DNA of 64,000 bases from Acanthaster planci (GCF_001949145.1 NW_019091441.1:144956-208955), one strand, 5' to 3'. Counted from the first letter of the stretch, positions 38,140 through 49,702 are shown. The notes: generated from the letters alone by a model not told the origin. Numbers and translations are program-made.

Positions 38140-39748
38140 TGTACCAGTGATGGAGTCCGAGCCAAACCGAGTCCTCGAGGGTCCGAGTCCGAGCCAAGTC
38201 TTAGTCCATTTTTTTCAGACTCTGGCTCATGTCTGAGTCCATGTTGTTGAGTCTGAGCCGAGTCCGAGTCCCAATATTGCCCTCCTGATCCCAATCCCGG
38301 ACACCAAAGATTGGTTTGAATTGAAGGCATTTGGAAACACAGAAATATGGTATACACTGCTGTGCCACAAGCATGATCCATTCAAAAGTTTCTCTTTCAG
38401 CCCGAAATTTGACAAGCAGGATCAGTATTTATATAAGTAACTATCCAAAATTTTCAGTTGCATAGGATATCTGCCACTCTGGGACTCAAACAGAAACTCC
38501 TTTGCCTCTTTTTTGGAAAGCATTTGAAATGAATCAGGATAGTAGCCGTGACTGTGAAAAACCACATACGTTCACGGGTCTATATACGGTCAACTTGGTC
38601 CGTAACCAATTCGGTCCATGGTCAACCTGGTTCCTTTGAAAAAATCTGTTTATGTATAAACTTAGATGAGACTCTGTCTTGTCCGTTTCTTCATAAAGGC
38701 CTGGTTATTGACTATTTTGGGAAAATATAGAAAAGGTAAGTTTTTGTGCACAATATCTCCGAGTTGACTCGGAACAAGTTGATTACAGACTGATTTGACC
38801 GCCGCCCTATGTCTAGACTGTACAGAAGGCCTATTGATTTTGAAGGATGCTTAATCCGAAGGTGCCGCACAAAGTTGTTCCCAACTTCTCTGTGCACACC
38901 TTGCCACAGAATTTGCATTTTGCTTTCCGAAGGCCGGCTGCTTCTTGATGGCTTGTTGTAATAGATTATCTGTGACGGACATGTTTGATGATTTGACAGT
39001 GAGGGCAAGATGCACAAGGCAAAGGACTAAACATGATGCATGCGTGTGTGCAGAATTTACTGTACGTGTACCTATGAACTTGTGTATAAAAAGGTGCACA
39101 GGACACCAGTCAACTTAGCGTATTTCTTTACGCGGTTTCATTTAGTCAGGTGCTTAAAAACTTTATGCCAGTCCTAGCATATCCAAAATTTTACACCTGT
39201 CCAGTGATTTCCAAAATGATGAACAAACTTTTTGTGTACGGAATGTAATCCAAACATTCTATATTTACATAGTAAAAAAATGATCGTTAATGAAGCATCA
39301 ACTATGTCTCAGCTGTGTGTATGAAGGAGTTTATTACAGTGTCACTGTCACTTTTAATCTGTTGTACAATGATGACTGGCACAAGTCACAAGAGGAAAAT
39401 TAACTGTGAGCAAGTCAATCCTTCATGAAAAACGTTTTTATGCTGCACTGCACAGGCAACTTTGTCAAATCGGTTGTGCGACTTTTACACTTGCTTGCCT
39501 TTATCCTAGACCCAAAAATGATGGATTGTAACCAAACAATTATGAACAACAGATGCGAACAGTTTTTCCAGTAAATTTCTGAATTTTAAAAACAGTTTTT
39601 GAATGGATTTGATTCGAGTCTGGTAAGTTATCTGAGTCAGCCACTAGCCGAGCCTGAGCTAAGCCGAGTCTAAAACAACCCAAGACTGAGCTGAGTCACA
39701 AGTCCAAAAGAATTGATCTTGAGTCTGGACTTGAGTCCTCCATAATTG
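38140..39748 (-). mobile_element. hAT-like element with GAGTC repeats, inserted in the DIRS-like element
   Basis: The 8-bp sequence ATAACTAC flanks it on both sides (38132-38139 and 39749-39756) and fits the hAT target pattern nTnnnnAn. The ends CAGTGATGG (from 38145) and, inverted, CAATTATGG match at 7 of 9; five extra bases lie between the left duplication and CAGTG. Both ends are packed with GAGTC/GAGTCCGAG motifs (38154-38270 and 39615-39740). In the middle, on the minus strand, lies a BED-like zinc finger. No hAT transposase catalytic or dimerisation region was recognised. Confidence 0.8.
38840..38930 (-). pseudogene. BED-type zinc finger fragment, frameshifted
   Basis: One minus-strand frame reads AKCKFCGKVCTEKLG; the next frame continues GNNFVRHLRIKHPSK. 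Together they give C-x2-C ... H-x4-H, the BED finger layout found at the N-terminus of many hAT transposases. The frame change within the finger shows that it is not functional. Confidence 0.65.
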
Positions 39749-40715
39749 ATAACTACCATTACTGATTTCTTTCCTCCATCTTTATAATTTGGGCCTTTAA
39801 GTGGCCACGATCTGTTATTGCCATTCAGCTATCACAGCAATTCACTTCAGTTTTAACGATGACTCTACATCTCTGACAACACAGCCTTTGAACATCTATC
39901 GGGAACATTTATTACCATCTATGTACGTCCTGGAGCTTGCGGCCTGGTTCTTTGACAGCTTACAGAACCACTCCTGCACCAGTTACCTGAGCCTCTCTTA
40001 GACATGTCAGCATGAAACTGATCTTCCCATCAGTGATGACATCTCGCCGGTTAAGTGACCTGCGCACACTTTCTATCATCATGGGACACATATGTCAGGA
40101 ATCCCACGGAGCCTGCTTCATCCTTGCACTGCGGTTCCAGACCAAAAATCAGTCACCCATTTTTGAACCTCCAGATATAGTCATACCAAACATCACCTCT
40201 GACTTAGGAGTCTTGTTTGATAAACACTGGTACCCAGTCCAGACCCTAAAATGGTACCTGTCCCACAGCCAATTTCATGAAATTTTACTTACTGGCATAA
40301 TTTCACTTACGTCACATTTTATTGCGTACGTTGTGCAGTGAATTGAGAGTAATTTCACAAAATTTATGCACTGGTGAGTCTGCAACTTGTGCTACAAATT
40401 ATGGCATAACTTACGCAGTCATTTTAGGTGGCATAAGTTGTGCCAAACAAATCAAAAAGGAACAGCAATAGCGGCAATGATACATTGTATTGTGGAAGAT
40501 GAGTGCGGCACATTGCAGTTGATTAAGTTTTAGCAAATGGCTAGCTGGCGTAAGGGAAATAATGAATTTGTAGGTGATTCAGGGAAGTATTCTCAAGGAG
40601 ACACACCACATTTCTGTGGGGGAATATGATGAGACCCCAACAAAATGTTTAACAAACCATTCACATATCCTCAGTGACACATGCTGCAATTTTTCTATAC
40701 CTATTTTCTTGACAG

Positions 40716-40929
40716 ACATCACCCAGAGCTCGTTCTCTATCTCCCAGCAGTAGTCGATTCCACTCACCAGCCCTCACCCCAACCCGTTCATCCAACAGCC
40801 TTAGCCCACAAAGTCCTGACTTTGCACAGAGTTACCTATCACCAGATGCTGTAGATGCCACGAAACTCTACCCAAGAGTCTTACAAAGTTCTGCTGAGCC
40901 ACCAACAAGCCCCAACTTTCACCGACCAG
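40716..40929 (+). CDS. ABLIM: abLIM exon: Ser/Pro-rich linker
   Basis: The acceptor (TTTTCTTGACAG) ends at 40715; the donor GTTGGT starts at 40930. Phase in 0, phase out 1. It encodes 71 residues rich in Ser, Pro and Thr, with about eight S/T-P sites (for example RSLSPSSSRFHSPALTPT) and ending NFHRPG. The vertebrate linker also carries a TSRSPQHFHRPG-like block. The S/T-P sites suggest control by proline-directed kinases; that is inference. The predicted chain is disordered. Confidence 0.9.
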
Positions 40930-41054
40930 GTTGGTATCCAAGTTGATTTTCAGACGCAGTTCTAAATTTGTGTATACCTAAAACAGCCAGGGGGAAGAAT
41001 CCACCCCTCATCCCATTTTCTGATATCACCGCAGTGAAGTTTTTGTTAAGGACC

Positions 41055-41190
41055 TGAGCCTTCAGGAGTTTCATTTCAACATCTTTTTTTCCAAAAATTG
41101 AACATAACCGTTCTCACACAATGTGCATTTTTCCAAGACGGGTCAGCCAAAAATGTATTCATTTTCATTGCGGTACTCAGTACCAAAGAT
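41055..41190. repeat. Dispersed repeat, copy 3 of 3
   Basis: Blocks GGAGTTTCATTTC, CACAATGTGCATTTTTCC, AAGACGGGTCAGCCAAAAAT and CATTGCGGT match the copies near 21290 and 31590 in order and spacing. Confidence 0.6.
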
Positions 41191-41250
41191 CATATAGCAC
41201 CACAAAGTGGCGTAAGATGGCGAACTTCACCGTGAATACTTGTAAAACGT

Positions 41251-41400
41251 TGTAATCGCATGGGCGCCATTTGAGCAAGCGATACGCCATAAATGCACAG
41301 GCGCCACGGCAGCCATGTGCACCTAGTGAGCCTGCGCCTAAGCATTACCGTAAACTGCGCAGGCGTATCGCTTGCTCAAATGCCGCCCATGGTAATTACA
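41251..41400. mobile_element. 150-bp GC-rich foldback element
   Basis: TGTAAT...GCATGGGCGCCATTTGAG and onward to CAAGCGATACGCC is mirrored by GGCGTATCGCTTGCTCAAAT and GCCGCCCATG...TTACA, with arms of about 38 bp. The inner part has further inverted pieces (GGCGCC, CTGCGCC). It stands out as GC-rich in AT-rich intron and accounts for the long ORF that starts here. Confidence 0.8.
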
Positions 41401-42319
41401 TCTTTTGGACAGAGTTATCCATCTTGCACCTTCGGCGCTATATGATCTTTGCTCAGTACATGCGTGCTGACATGCATTTAGCCATGAACTTCAATGACTG
41501 TAACAACAAAACCGTACATCTGATTGAGGTTAGTCTTAACATTTGTAATAATAATGAGTTCCTGTACATGCTTGCAAGGTTTTTAAAAAGTCAGACCCCA
41601 TGCCGTATATGTTTGGTGTTTTGCACTTGCAGTTTCAGCTATTGTCAGCTTTTTTATGCTCCACTCACATCCCTGAGATATTACAGTTTAAAAGTACATT
41701 TACACGTTTTTCAATGCCTTATAACTTACACAGCAGACTGTTCATTAAGATGTCTTATCCTAGCTGCCTTGAGCAGAAGCACCCCTTAATCAGTTTGAAA
41801 GAGCCATATTGGTCAAGGGAGTTCATGTTGTTGGTAGCAATGCAACTTTATTGCGTGCATTTCATAGTCGTTTGTGAACCAGCAAAGTTCAGTTTCAACT
41901 AAAGGAGCTTCTGTTGCTAAGAAAATTGCACCCTCTCTCGGTCCAGTTTGAGGCTCACATACATGTATGTGTATCACTTTGAAGCAAAGTAGGCTATTGT
42001 AAAAAGCCAACAATTCTGATGTAGGAAAAATTTTGGTAGTCGGATTTGTTGCACAAAACATAGTAGCATAGATGAATGTGTTACAGCTGTTTAAATATGA
42101 TGCAAATAGTTGAACTGAATTTTCTTTTAGAATGGTAACTTCAATTTCCTCCATGCTAATACTCTTTTCAGTCCAGCCAAGGTTGGCCAAGACTGGAGGA
42201 TTGTGCATTTTGTGTGAATGACTCAAGCATTGTTTAAATTCATGGTAAATGGTTGCTTTGCATGAAGCTTCATGTTCGTAAACATGCTGAACAATTCCCA
42301 AAAGAACACACTGTTAATA

Positions 42320-42439
42320 GAGGCTTTGCATGGTCGCCATCTTGCAGGGCAGTTCTTTTGTTCCATAGTGAAACCTCTTTTGTGCTTACCCTGTGGATCA
42401 AAAGCACTGGCCTGTATGGTGACAGCCAGGCAAACCCTC
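42320..42439. mobile_element. 120-bp foldback element, copy 2
   Basis: Same length and layout as 23850-23969: it starts GAGGCTTTGCATGGTCGCCA and ends AGCCAGGCAAACCCTC. The two copies are about 85 percent alike by eye and both retain the palindrome. Confidence 0.8.
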
Positions 42440-43624
42440 TACATGTATTTGTTTCGAAATTACCTTTTCATCATAATCCCATTTATCCTGCTTGGTTCTG
42501 AACAATGTCTATGAAAACAGTATTGGATTCTTTAACTGACAGAACGGCATGCAAAAGAGTCTGTAAGAGTCTGTTCAGGTCATTATTAGGGGGGCTTTTC
42601 GTTGGTTTGTGCATTGACATGGTTATAGCTATGATGTGAACGCATTGGGTGAGTTATACAGTACCATAACACATTGTAGACAGTTAATCACAAGCATTTT
42701 GTTTTGACCATTCATTTTCATGGCCAGTCATTACAGGTTATTCGGTTTGATGCCATATGTCATGAATGCAAATCCAATTGCAGCAGCCTGTTTTGTTGGA
42801 CTGTAGTGTATCTAAGAAGTGTCTTTGCCAAGCATTGAATGGTAATGTTGAACAATCCTACCCTGAATTGATGGTAATGGATCTTTTCCTTATACATTTG
42901 CAATCATTACCACCATATATGAAGTTTATAGGTACAATATAGATGCTATCAGCTGATGAAGAGAAAGTGAAACTATCCACTGGTACACTGAAACAGATTA
43001 ATATGGCTTTGGTAACCATGGTGCATCAAACTATTACTTGTTTATCACCTTACAGGTCATAAACAAAGAATTCCCAAACCACTCAGATATGTTGAACCTA
43101 CATAGTATGTTCTTTAATGCCCCCCCCAGGATATCCTGTGAGGTCTTTGATGTTACCCTTTCTGTTGAAACTTTGAAGAAAAAGAAACCAAAATAATTAT
43201 AATAATAATAAAAAAATTCCCTCAGAAATTTGATGAAAGTCACATTTTAGAGAGACTGTCCAAGGAGTTATTTAAGTAAGGGCTGTAAATGTGAATCAAA
43301 CTGTTGGGGTAAATGCTAAATCTCTATCTCCATTCAGGTTTCTCTATAGATTGTTGGGTAGATTTGTGTCCCGTTTCCCTGTTGCCATGAAAATTGACAA
43401 TAAAATTAATAGTTTTTACTTGCATTACCATGGTGGCTGGCGACACTTCTTTGATTTTGAAATAGAAGCATAATGGTTACCACCGCTAGAAAGCATAAAT
43501 GATCCATTCATTCAGTCAATTCATGTTCGTTTTCCTTTTTCTTTCTCTGCCTTTCACATTTCTCTTTATTCCTGCTGTTTGGCTGTGTATTCCCTGGCTG
43601 TGTGTCTGTTTATCCGTACTTCAG

Positions 43625-43639
43625 AATATGTCAACAAGG
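43625..43639 (+). CDS. Candidate 15-nt abLIM microexon
   Basis: Fifteen bases lie between a pyrimidine-rich acceptor (ATCCGTACTTCAG, ending 43624) and a good donor (GTAAAT at 43640). Phase in 1, phase out 1, matching both the exon ending at 40929 and the one starting at 45608. It would insert the residues EYVNK into the Ser/Pro linker. A long stretch rich in C and T (about 43525-43570) lies upstream, as is usual for regulated microexons. No homology was recognised; support is splice-site quality and phase only. Confidence 0.35.
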
Positions 43640-43964
43640 GTAAATAAATTTATTTTGTAATTCTGTGTCATTCTCATGATCCTTTGTGTTGCATGTCGCA
43701 TGGATCAGTGCAACCATTTTGTCACTGTTTTTAAGGTGATATTGTGAATATTCACTAACTGTAACTACAATTCTTGGTTAATAGAATGTCTTCATTCTTG
43801 CTGATATCTGTACAGATGCAGACAAAAATCTGCATAGTTACGACTCTTGAACTTCTTGAAGACACTTTTTCTTCTCTCATCATGCTTATCTAACTTGGAC
43901 AAGTATTTCCTGTCGTGCAACTTTATTTGCTGAGAAAGCTTTGACCACCAACTTGCCCTTAAAT

Positions 43965-44106
43965 TGCTGGCTCTAGTTGAGTCAAGTCACTTTCCACAAC
44001 TCAAATCATGTAGAATCATGTTCCTGTAATTAACTGAGTCAAGTCAAGCCATTTTGAAGGAGCAACTTGATCAAAAAAGTGACTTGAGTTGAGTTTTGAG
44101 CCAGTG
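43965..44106. mobile_element. Foldback element with GAGTCAAGTCAC motifs
   Basis: Left arm GCTGGCTCTAGTTGAGTCAA; right arm, inverted, CTGGCTCAAAACTCAACTCA. The interior has further GAGTCAAGTC copies. The motif resembles those in the hAT-like elements at 22173 and 38140. Confidence 0.65.
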
Positions 44107-45607
44107 ACTTTGATCATTAAAGCCCTTCCAGCAGCACCCTCACATCTCTAATCTTGTTCATCTTTAGAGGTATTTATTCATTGATTAATGTAAAGACTCT
44201 ATGTTTCAGAGATTAGTTTGACTCTGGTAAGAAAGAGCATTTTAAAACACTTGACTGATGTGATTAGTGCAGCACCGAATTAAGTTTATGAAGTTTCTGT
44301 CTGAATGGTTTTGGTAAAGAACATATATTTTAGCTTGCTCACTGCAAGGCCAAGAAGATACACCATTTTGCTTTTAGAAACCTAAGATTTCAACTTTCCT
44401 ACCAATCCTCTGCTATTGGAGACAGGTTTAGTGACATTGCCTATGTGCTAAAAATTTGCTAAAATTCAAAGTTATTTGTTGAGTATAGTTGTGTAGAGAT
44501 ACCTCTGTCCAGGATTAGACATTCTTGTTATGTATTCATGCAAAGTTTCTACCCCTGGTATCTTGATTGTTCTGTGACATCATTGTAGTCGTTGTGTAGT
44601 GGAAGCTGCATGGTTGGCCATTTCTGTCATGAGATACTGTTGTAGCATAAAGACATCTTGCAGAGGCATTTCAAACATTGAAATTAACCACTGAAAGCAG
44701 GGGTGAATTCTCATTGAATGCTGCCCCATGCACAGGATTACATTTGGCTGAATTGGGGGTTTTTATGGAAAGAAACATCAGCCAGATTTGAAAATGAAGT
44801 CAGACATTTACTATTGAGAAGATGCCCCTCAGAACAACATTTACTTGGACAACAGGCTGTATTCAATGGTTGAGTCAAGGTACCACACATAATCAACCAC
44901 CGCAAACTTGCCAGACAGCAGCATAACTGTTAAAGTGAAATTTTTGAGGGGCATGCATATTTTTTTCAGAAGGTACCGAAAGCAAATTATCTGTAGCTTG
45001 TATACAGGCACCCCCTGCTGCCAGACAGAGGTGAATGTAGAAAAACAATAGCAAACATTAAAAAGAGTGGGTATGTCACTCACTAGTGTGAATATGTACT
45101 AAGGCCTCTGGGTAGTTATCGCATGAAGGTTGAAACATGACTGGTGTGAAGTACTTACAAGATGACTGTTAAGTTGAAATGGAATTGAAAGTTTTTACCA
45201 GTAAAGAATTCTTAATTATGATATTCTTCAAATTTTTTTTATGAACTGAAAAACAAGTAAATGAATGTGTTGCTTCTTCCTCAGTGCAGTTTTCTGACTA
45301 TGATTGTTAACAAATGGGTATTTGTGTCAGAGATGGCCAACTGAGATGGAGCATGGAAGCTTTGCTTGCCGATGTCTCTCCCCCCTCATTCTCTGTATCT
45401 CTCTGTGTCTGTGTTAGACTTGCCTGCTGCCTGTTAAAACATGCAAATAATTCTTTTTTTTTTCACCATTTCTCATAATATGCTTTCCTTTAAAAAATTA
45501 AAGCGGTAGATGATACAAAGTAGTCATTGTGTGTTGCTGATTGTTAAGTGAGGGAAAAATGTTGTTTGGTATTAAAGTAAAGTTTAACTCAAAATCTGTT
45601 CTTGCAG

Positions 45608-45673
45608 GAGAAGAGTTTAACTACAAAGAGCAGCCCAGAGTAACACCTCAGCAGGTTAAAAAATGGTCACAGG
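45608..45673 (+). CDS. ABLIM: abLIM exon: linker segment
   Basis: A 66-nt exon with acceptor TGTTCTTGCAG ending at 45607 and donor GTGAGA at 45674. Phase 1 on both sides, so it can be skipped in frame. It encodes EEFNYKEQPRVTPQQVKKWS. Part of the abLIM linker by position and phase; I do not recognise a named motif. Reading through the donor would stop within about 80 bases, which supports splicing here. Confidence 0.8.
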
Positions 45674-46596
45674 GTGAGAAACCATTGAATTGGTCACTTG
45701 AAAGAAAACCTTTGCTATATTCCTTGTCATTTCCTTCATTCTACACATAGTTCCTGTCAATGTGCAACAAATACAAGAGTCATGATTGTAACAATGAGTT
45801 CTGTAGCTACTGGTAGTGTTTGGCTAATTTTCATAATCTGTGAATATGTAATGTGCAATTGCAGTTAGTATAAATAATGAGACGGATAAGGGCACTCCTT
45901 CAATTTGTCCTTGTATGTTACTGTTACTTGTGAAGAGGGTTGCATTCCACCTAGACAAATAGTGCCAACACTCATGATTGATTTCCCCTTGTACAGATGT
46001 GTGTGGAAAGTGAATGTGAACAAATTTTGTGTAAGTAGAAAGCAGCCCTATCTTATGACCTGACTTGTGACTGACTGGCTTACCACTGTGTACCTATGAA
46101 ATTTCAAATCTTACTGTAGCAAGTCAACTCAGTACACTGTATTTAAATTAGGCAAGGTCTTTGGGAATATTTATTTACAATATGCCAAATTAAAAGGAGT
46201 GCCTATATCCATCCCATTATTAACACTCTCCTGATGATGGACAGAGCATATTGTTTGAAGTGTTGAGTTCTTCTGGTTCTTATCAGAGCCTCATGTACTC
46301 ACATAAAGAGATATTTTGAATGGTGCTACCAAAAACCTTGTACTTAACGTTATACCAGCTTAAACATGTCCAATGTCTGTGAGTCAGTGGCCACTCATCA
46401 TCTTCTGCACATATTGGTTATGCCAAATGACCTACAATGCCCTTTATTTTCAGCATGCATTATTCAAACACTGAAATGGCTTATTTTTTTTTATACTTGT
46501 GTCTTCTTAAGTGCACATGCAAAAGTACATGTAGCTGAAGTTGTTTTTGATCTATGTAACATGGCTGATTTGAGAGTGTTTATTTATTGTTGATAG
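45674..46596 (+). other. Intron in the linker region, nothing recognised
   Basis: No repeat, RNA gene or extra exon was supported here. Confidence 0.4.
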
Positions 46597-46815
46597 GACG
46601 TGCTGGTCGGCCTAGGCCCAGGAGTGCATTTGAAAGTTTTATGCCCAAACCTAAGCCAATTAAGGATGAGGAGCTGTCAGTCGATCTCATTAAGGCATCC
46701 AAGTTTCCTGCTGCCAAGAAACCTCCTCCTAATGAGCTACCTAAGGTAGAGAGAGAAGATTGGCCTGGACCACCATTCCCTCCAATCATTAAACGCTGGT
46801 GGAGTAAATCACTTG
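46597..46815 (+). CDS. ABLIM: abLIM exon: linker with conserved KFPAAKKP / DWPGPPFP block
   Basis: A 219-nt exon, phase 1 on both sides, with acceptor ATTGTTGATAG ending at 46596 and donor GTAAGT at 46816. It encodes a basic start (RAGRPRPRSAFESF), an acidic stretch, then KASKFPAAKKPPPNELPKVE and DWPGPPFPP. The blocks ASKFPAA, PNE.PK.E and WP.PPFP are conserved in vertebrate and invertebrate abLIM linkers. It ends in the basic/aromatic run KRWWSK. Confidence 0.92.
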
Positions 46816-47884
46816 GTAAGTATATGTGCATACAGTACAGTGCAATTGAAAATTTACCTCAAAAGTAGGAAAAGTTTTTATACTTTTTCCCATCCAAGAA
46901 AATGAATATTTATTTCACAAGTACAAAAACTTTTTCCCAGAGGTAACACTTTTCTCAAGTGGGAAAAAATTCACACATTTCTCACAAATGGGAAAATGTT
47001 AACACCTTTCACCCAGTTGAGAAGGAAATTAAACCAGCCCCAATAAAATCAATTTTAAAGTGTGAAGTTCACAAGTACGTGTAGCTGAACAGTTGCCAAA
47101 ACATCCCCCAACCACACTTTTTGTGTTTGAATGTACAATATTTTGTTAGTAAGAATTGAGAGGAACAAAGTCAGAAGAGCCACCAAGTATCATTATACTT
47201 GTTGTTTATCTTGGAGAAGCAGTATTAAAAACACTGATTCCCATAGACAGAATCTCAGAAGGCAGTCCGTATCCACCTGTGTACAGCGGCACGTGTGAGG
47301 CTACCGCGTGCGGACACCAAGTTGACTGGCCGCCGTGTTCGCCCACCTGGCCACTACCATTTAGAAAATCACAGTGCACTTCAAAGTCAAATGTGCCCCC
47401 ATTCACAATCTAAACCTCAGTCTTTCTAAGGTGTTTCCAACCCATTTTTTCAAAACCAATACCTGGTTTCTTGTAAATGTACTGAAAAGCCTCGAAAATT
47501 CCATTTGAAAAAAAAAATATCGTTTTTAGCCTATCAAATTTCCAGAAAAACTTCACCTTTTTTCTCGGAATTTTCAATGAGGAGTTCAGGTAACTCAAAC
47601 CCTATCCATTCATGCAAAACTCAATGAAAAATAGTGTGGTCCCTGGGACTAGAAATCAATTTACTGCATCTTGTCTATGGGGAGTCAGGCGACCATGTGT
47701 TTGTACACAAAAATGATCCATATGCACAATGTGCGCCCAGTGGCCCATGTCGGTCCCTACACACATAGGCTCAGTACACAACCACAAACTCACATCCGTT
47801 GAGAGTGTGTTTGCTCCATGCCTCTAACATCAACGTTGCCCAGAATCTATCCGGCCTTGACAAGCAGGTTTTCACACTGACATT

Positions 47885-48075
47885 TTCACACCTTTTTCAC
47901 TGCGTTTTTATATAATTTTGCACAGTTTTTGCATTATTTTTGCAGTACTTTCACACAATTTTTCACATTATTTTTGCACTCAGATTTTTTGCAAACTTTT
48001 CGCTCTGCGCTATTTTTACACATTTCTGCACCGTTTTTCGCAATTTTTTCACACCATTTTTGCACATTTCCCCAC
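47885..48075. repeat. Imperfect TTTTTCACA/TTTTTGCAC minisatellite
   Basis: Many loose copies of CACA/GCAC followed by T4-T6, about 10-20 bp each. The Phe-rich ORF over it is a by-product of the T-rich repeat. Confidence 0.7.
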
Positions 48076-48129
48076 TAGATTCACTGTGAATTCAACAATA
48101 CAACTGCAAAGGGGAAACGTAGCATTCAA

Positions 48130-48380
48130 AATGCAAAATTCAAGTGCGAATGTGAATTCTTTTCTCTTTGTTTCCCCGTCGTTTTCCCAGGGTTAACTTT
48201 CAATTGCACTGTACTGTAAGAATGGTAATTTCCTTCACAGTGTGGAATAAGTTTAGTAATGATTGTGTCATCCATAAACTTTGTAACCATGGGGTTGTCA
48301 AAAGATGAAACACAATCAAATGCTATGAAAGTTGTAGAGATAAGACAGCCTTGAGGCACTTCTACAAGGTGTTTAAAAAA
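48130..48380 (-). mobile_element. Short LINE RT remnant with FMDD
   Basis: The minus strand reads LVEVPQGCLISTTF and then MVTKFMDDTIITKLIPHCEG. VPQG.L and (K)F(M/V)DDT are RT palm blocks, but the region between them is shortened, so an internal deletion is likely. LKVNPGKT follows. Resembles CR1/L2-like elements with KFVDD-type active sites. Confidence 0.65.
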
Positions 48381-49102
48381 AGGTAATCCAACTTGAAGGG
48401 GTTAATATAGCTATATGGCATCTCACACAGCATTTTGAGGGCCACAGCAATCAAATTGAGGATAAGAGCTTTCAATTGACACCTTTCTTGCCTAATCGGG
48501 TTATTGCATAAGTGAATACCAATAGATTGAAATCATGGCACCAAACTGCACTGGTTCACTTGTTGAGCCTCGTTGCATTTTACTTGACCAACTGCCACAC
48601 CTTGCTTGTGAATAATGTCTTGTCTGGTTATGCAATGGGTTTATTCAATAGGCCTAGCATGTTCATTTTGGCCATCAAACAAGCTTGGTATCACGCAAGT
48701 GAACCAACCACATTTTTGCACCCTAAAATCTGGGAGATGGTGCTCAATCATGCTGGCCCTGGAGAAGAAACCTTTGAGTCATTTTAACGGGCATAATCTC
48801 TACTTTAATGTGATACCATGATCCTTCCTGAAAAGTATATAGTATGGTTGTAGTAACCCCTTATAGTTGGATTATTGTTTTTTTCAAACACCCTGTATAT
48901 TAAGTCCATTCACTGACTGCAGACTGATTTAACAAGTTCACACGTGTAGCTAGTAGCTCTTTGACAGTTTATTAGGTTATCTCAACATTTCTGCAAGAAT
49001 CTTCTGTTTGAAGCAGACAGTGTCTTGAATTAAAGACTAGCATATATGAGAAAATTACAGTGCAGCTTTAGGACAAGATTTTTCTGTGAATTCTGCTAAC
49101 AT

Positions 49103-49271
49103 AATACCAGACCTGCCGACCTAGCCGTACTCTTTCCTGATGTTAGGTATTACCACACAGTAGATTAAAAGGTATGTAAATGAGCCTTCAGTGCATTAAA
49201 ATTTTCAATCTATTGTGTGGTAATGCCTGACCTCAGGAAGGAATATGGCTAGGTTGGCAGGTCTGGTATTA
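49103..49271. mobile_element. 169-bp foldback element (MITE)
   Basis: TAATACCAGACCTGCCGACC at the left is mirrored by GGTTGGCAGGTCTGGTATTA at the right. Arms of about 70 bp (through TATTACCACACAGTAGATT) leave a loop of roughly 30 bp. It lies 430 bp before an abLIM exon. Confidence 0.88.
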
Positions 49272-49702
49272 CTCCTTGAAGTTGGGATATGATCCTCTGG
49301 GTCCTGTGGGTGTCATTTTTTCTTTGTAAGCAATAGCTTGCCTGAGATATCCACTTTACATGTAAATGGACTTGATGAGAAAGCCTCTATTCTGCCCAAG
49401 AAGGGACGTGCTGGTGCCTTGTTCCAGACATTTCCTTCACCAATCAGCTTTTGTGGCATTTCAGTTACTCCCTAAGGGAAGGGTTTCTGGCAGATTTTTC
49501 TCTTTAAAGGGTAAAACTGCAGATGAACTTTAGTTTGAGCCTATTGACAGCACCTTGTGATTTCTTTCATCCAACATGCAATGTCTCAGTGTAGTTTCTT
49601 AAGCATGCCAAATTTTGTCCGATCCATCAGTAGCAGTGACTGAATGATCCTCAAAGATGTTAGATAGTGATTTTTTTTTAACGTGCATGTTTTTCATATC
49701 AG

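Larger units (their letters stand above)
37960..40345 (+). pseudogene. DIRS-like tyrosine recombinase remnant, split by a hAT-like insertion
   Basis: Before the insertion: IYDS...FSNWCIEQF, like the N-terminal core-binding region of DIRS recombinases. After it (from 39757): TITDFFPP, SAITAIHFSFNDDS, ELAAWFFDSL, then KLIFPSVMTSRRLSDLRTLS, FQTKNQSP and PPDIVIPNITSDLG, ending near YPVQTLKWYL. The GxRxSEL block appears as SRRLSDL. The catalytic Tyr end could not be placed. Removing 38140-39748 plus one copy of the duplicated 8 bp restores continuity. Confidence 0.68.

Noticed and set aside
41271-41789. 172-aa ORF, the longest in the window
   Set aside because: It begins inside a palindromic foldback element, has no recognised domain and lies in an abLIM intron.
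47918-48196. 92-aa Phe/His-rich ORF
   Set aside because: It is the translation of a T-rich CACA minisatellite.
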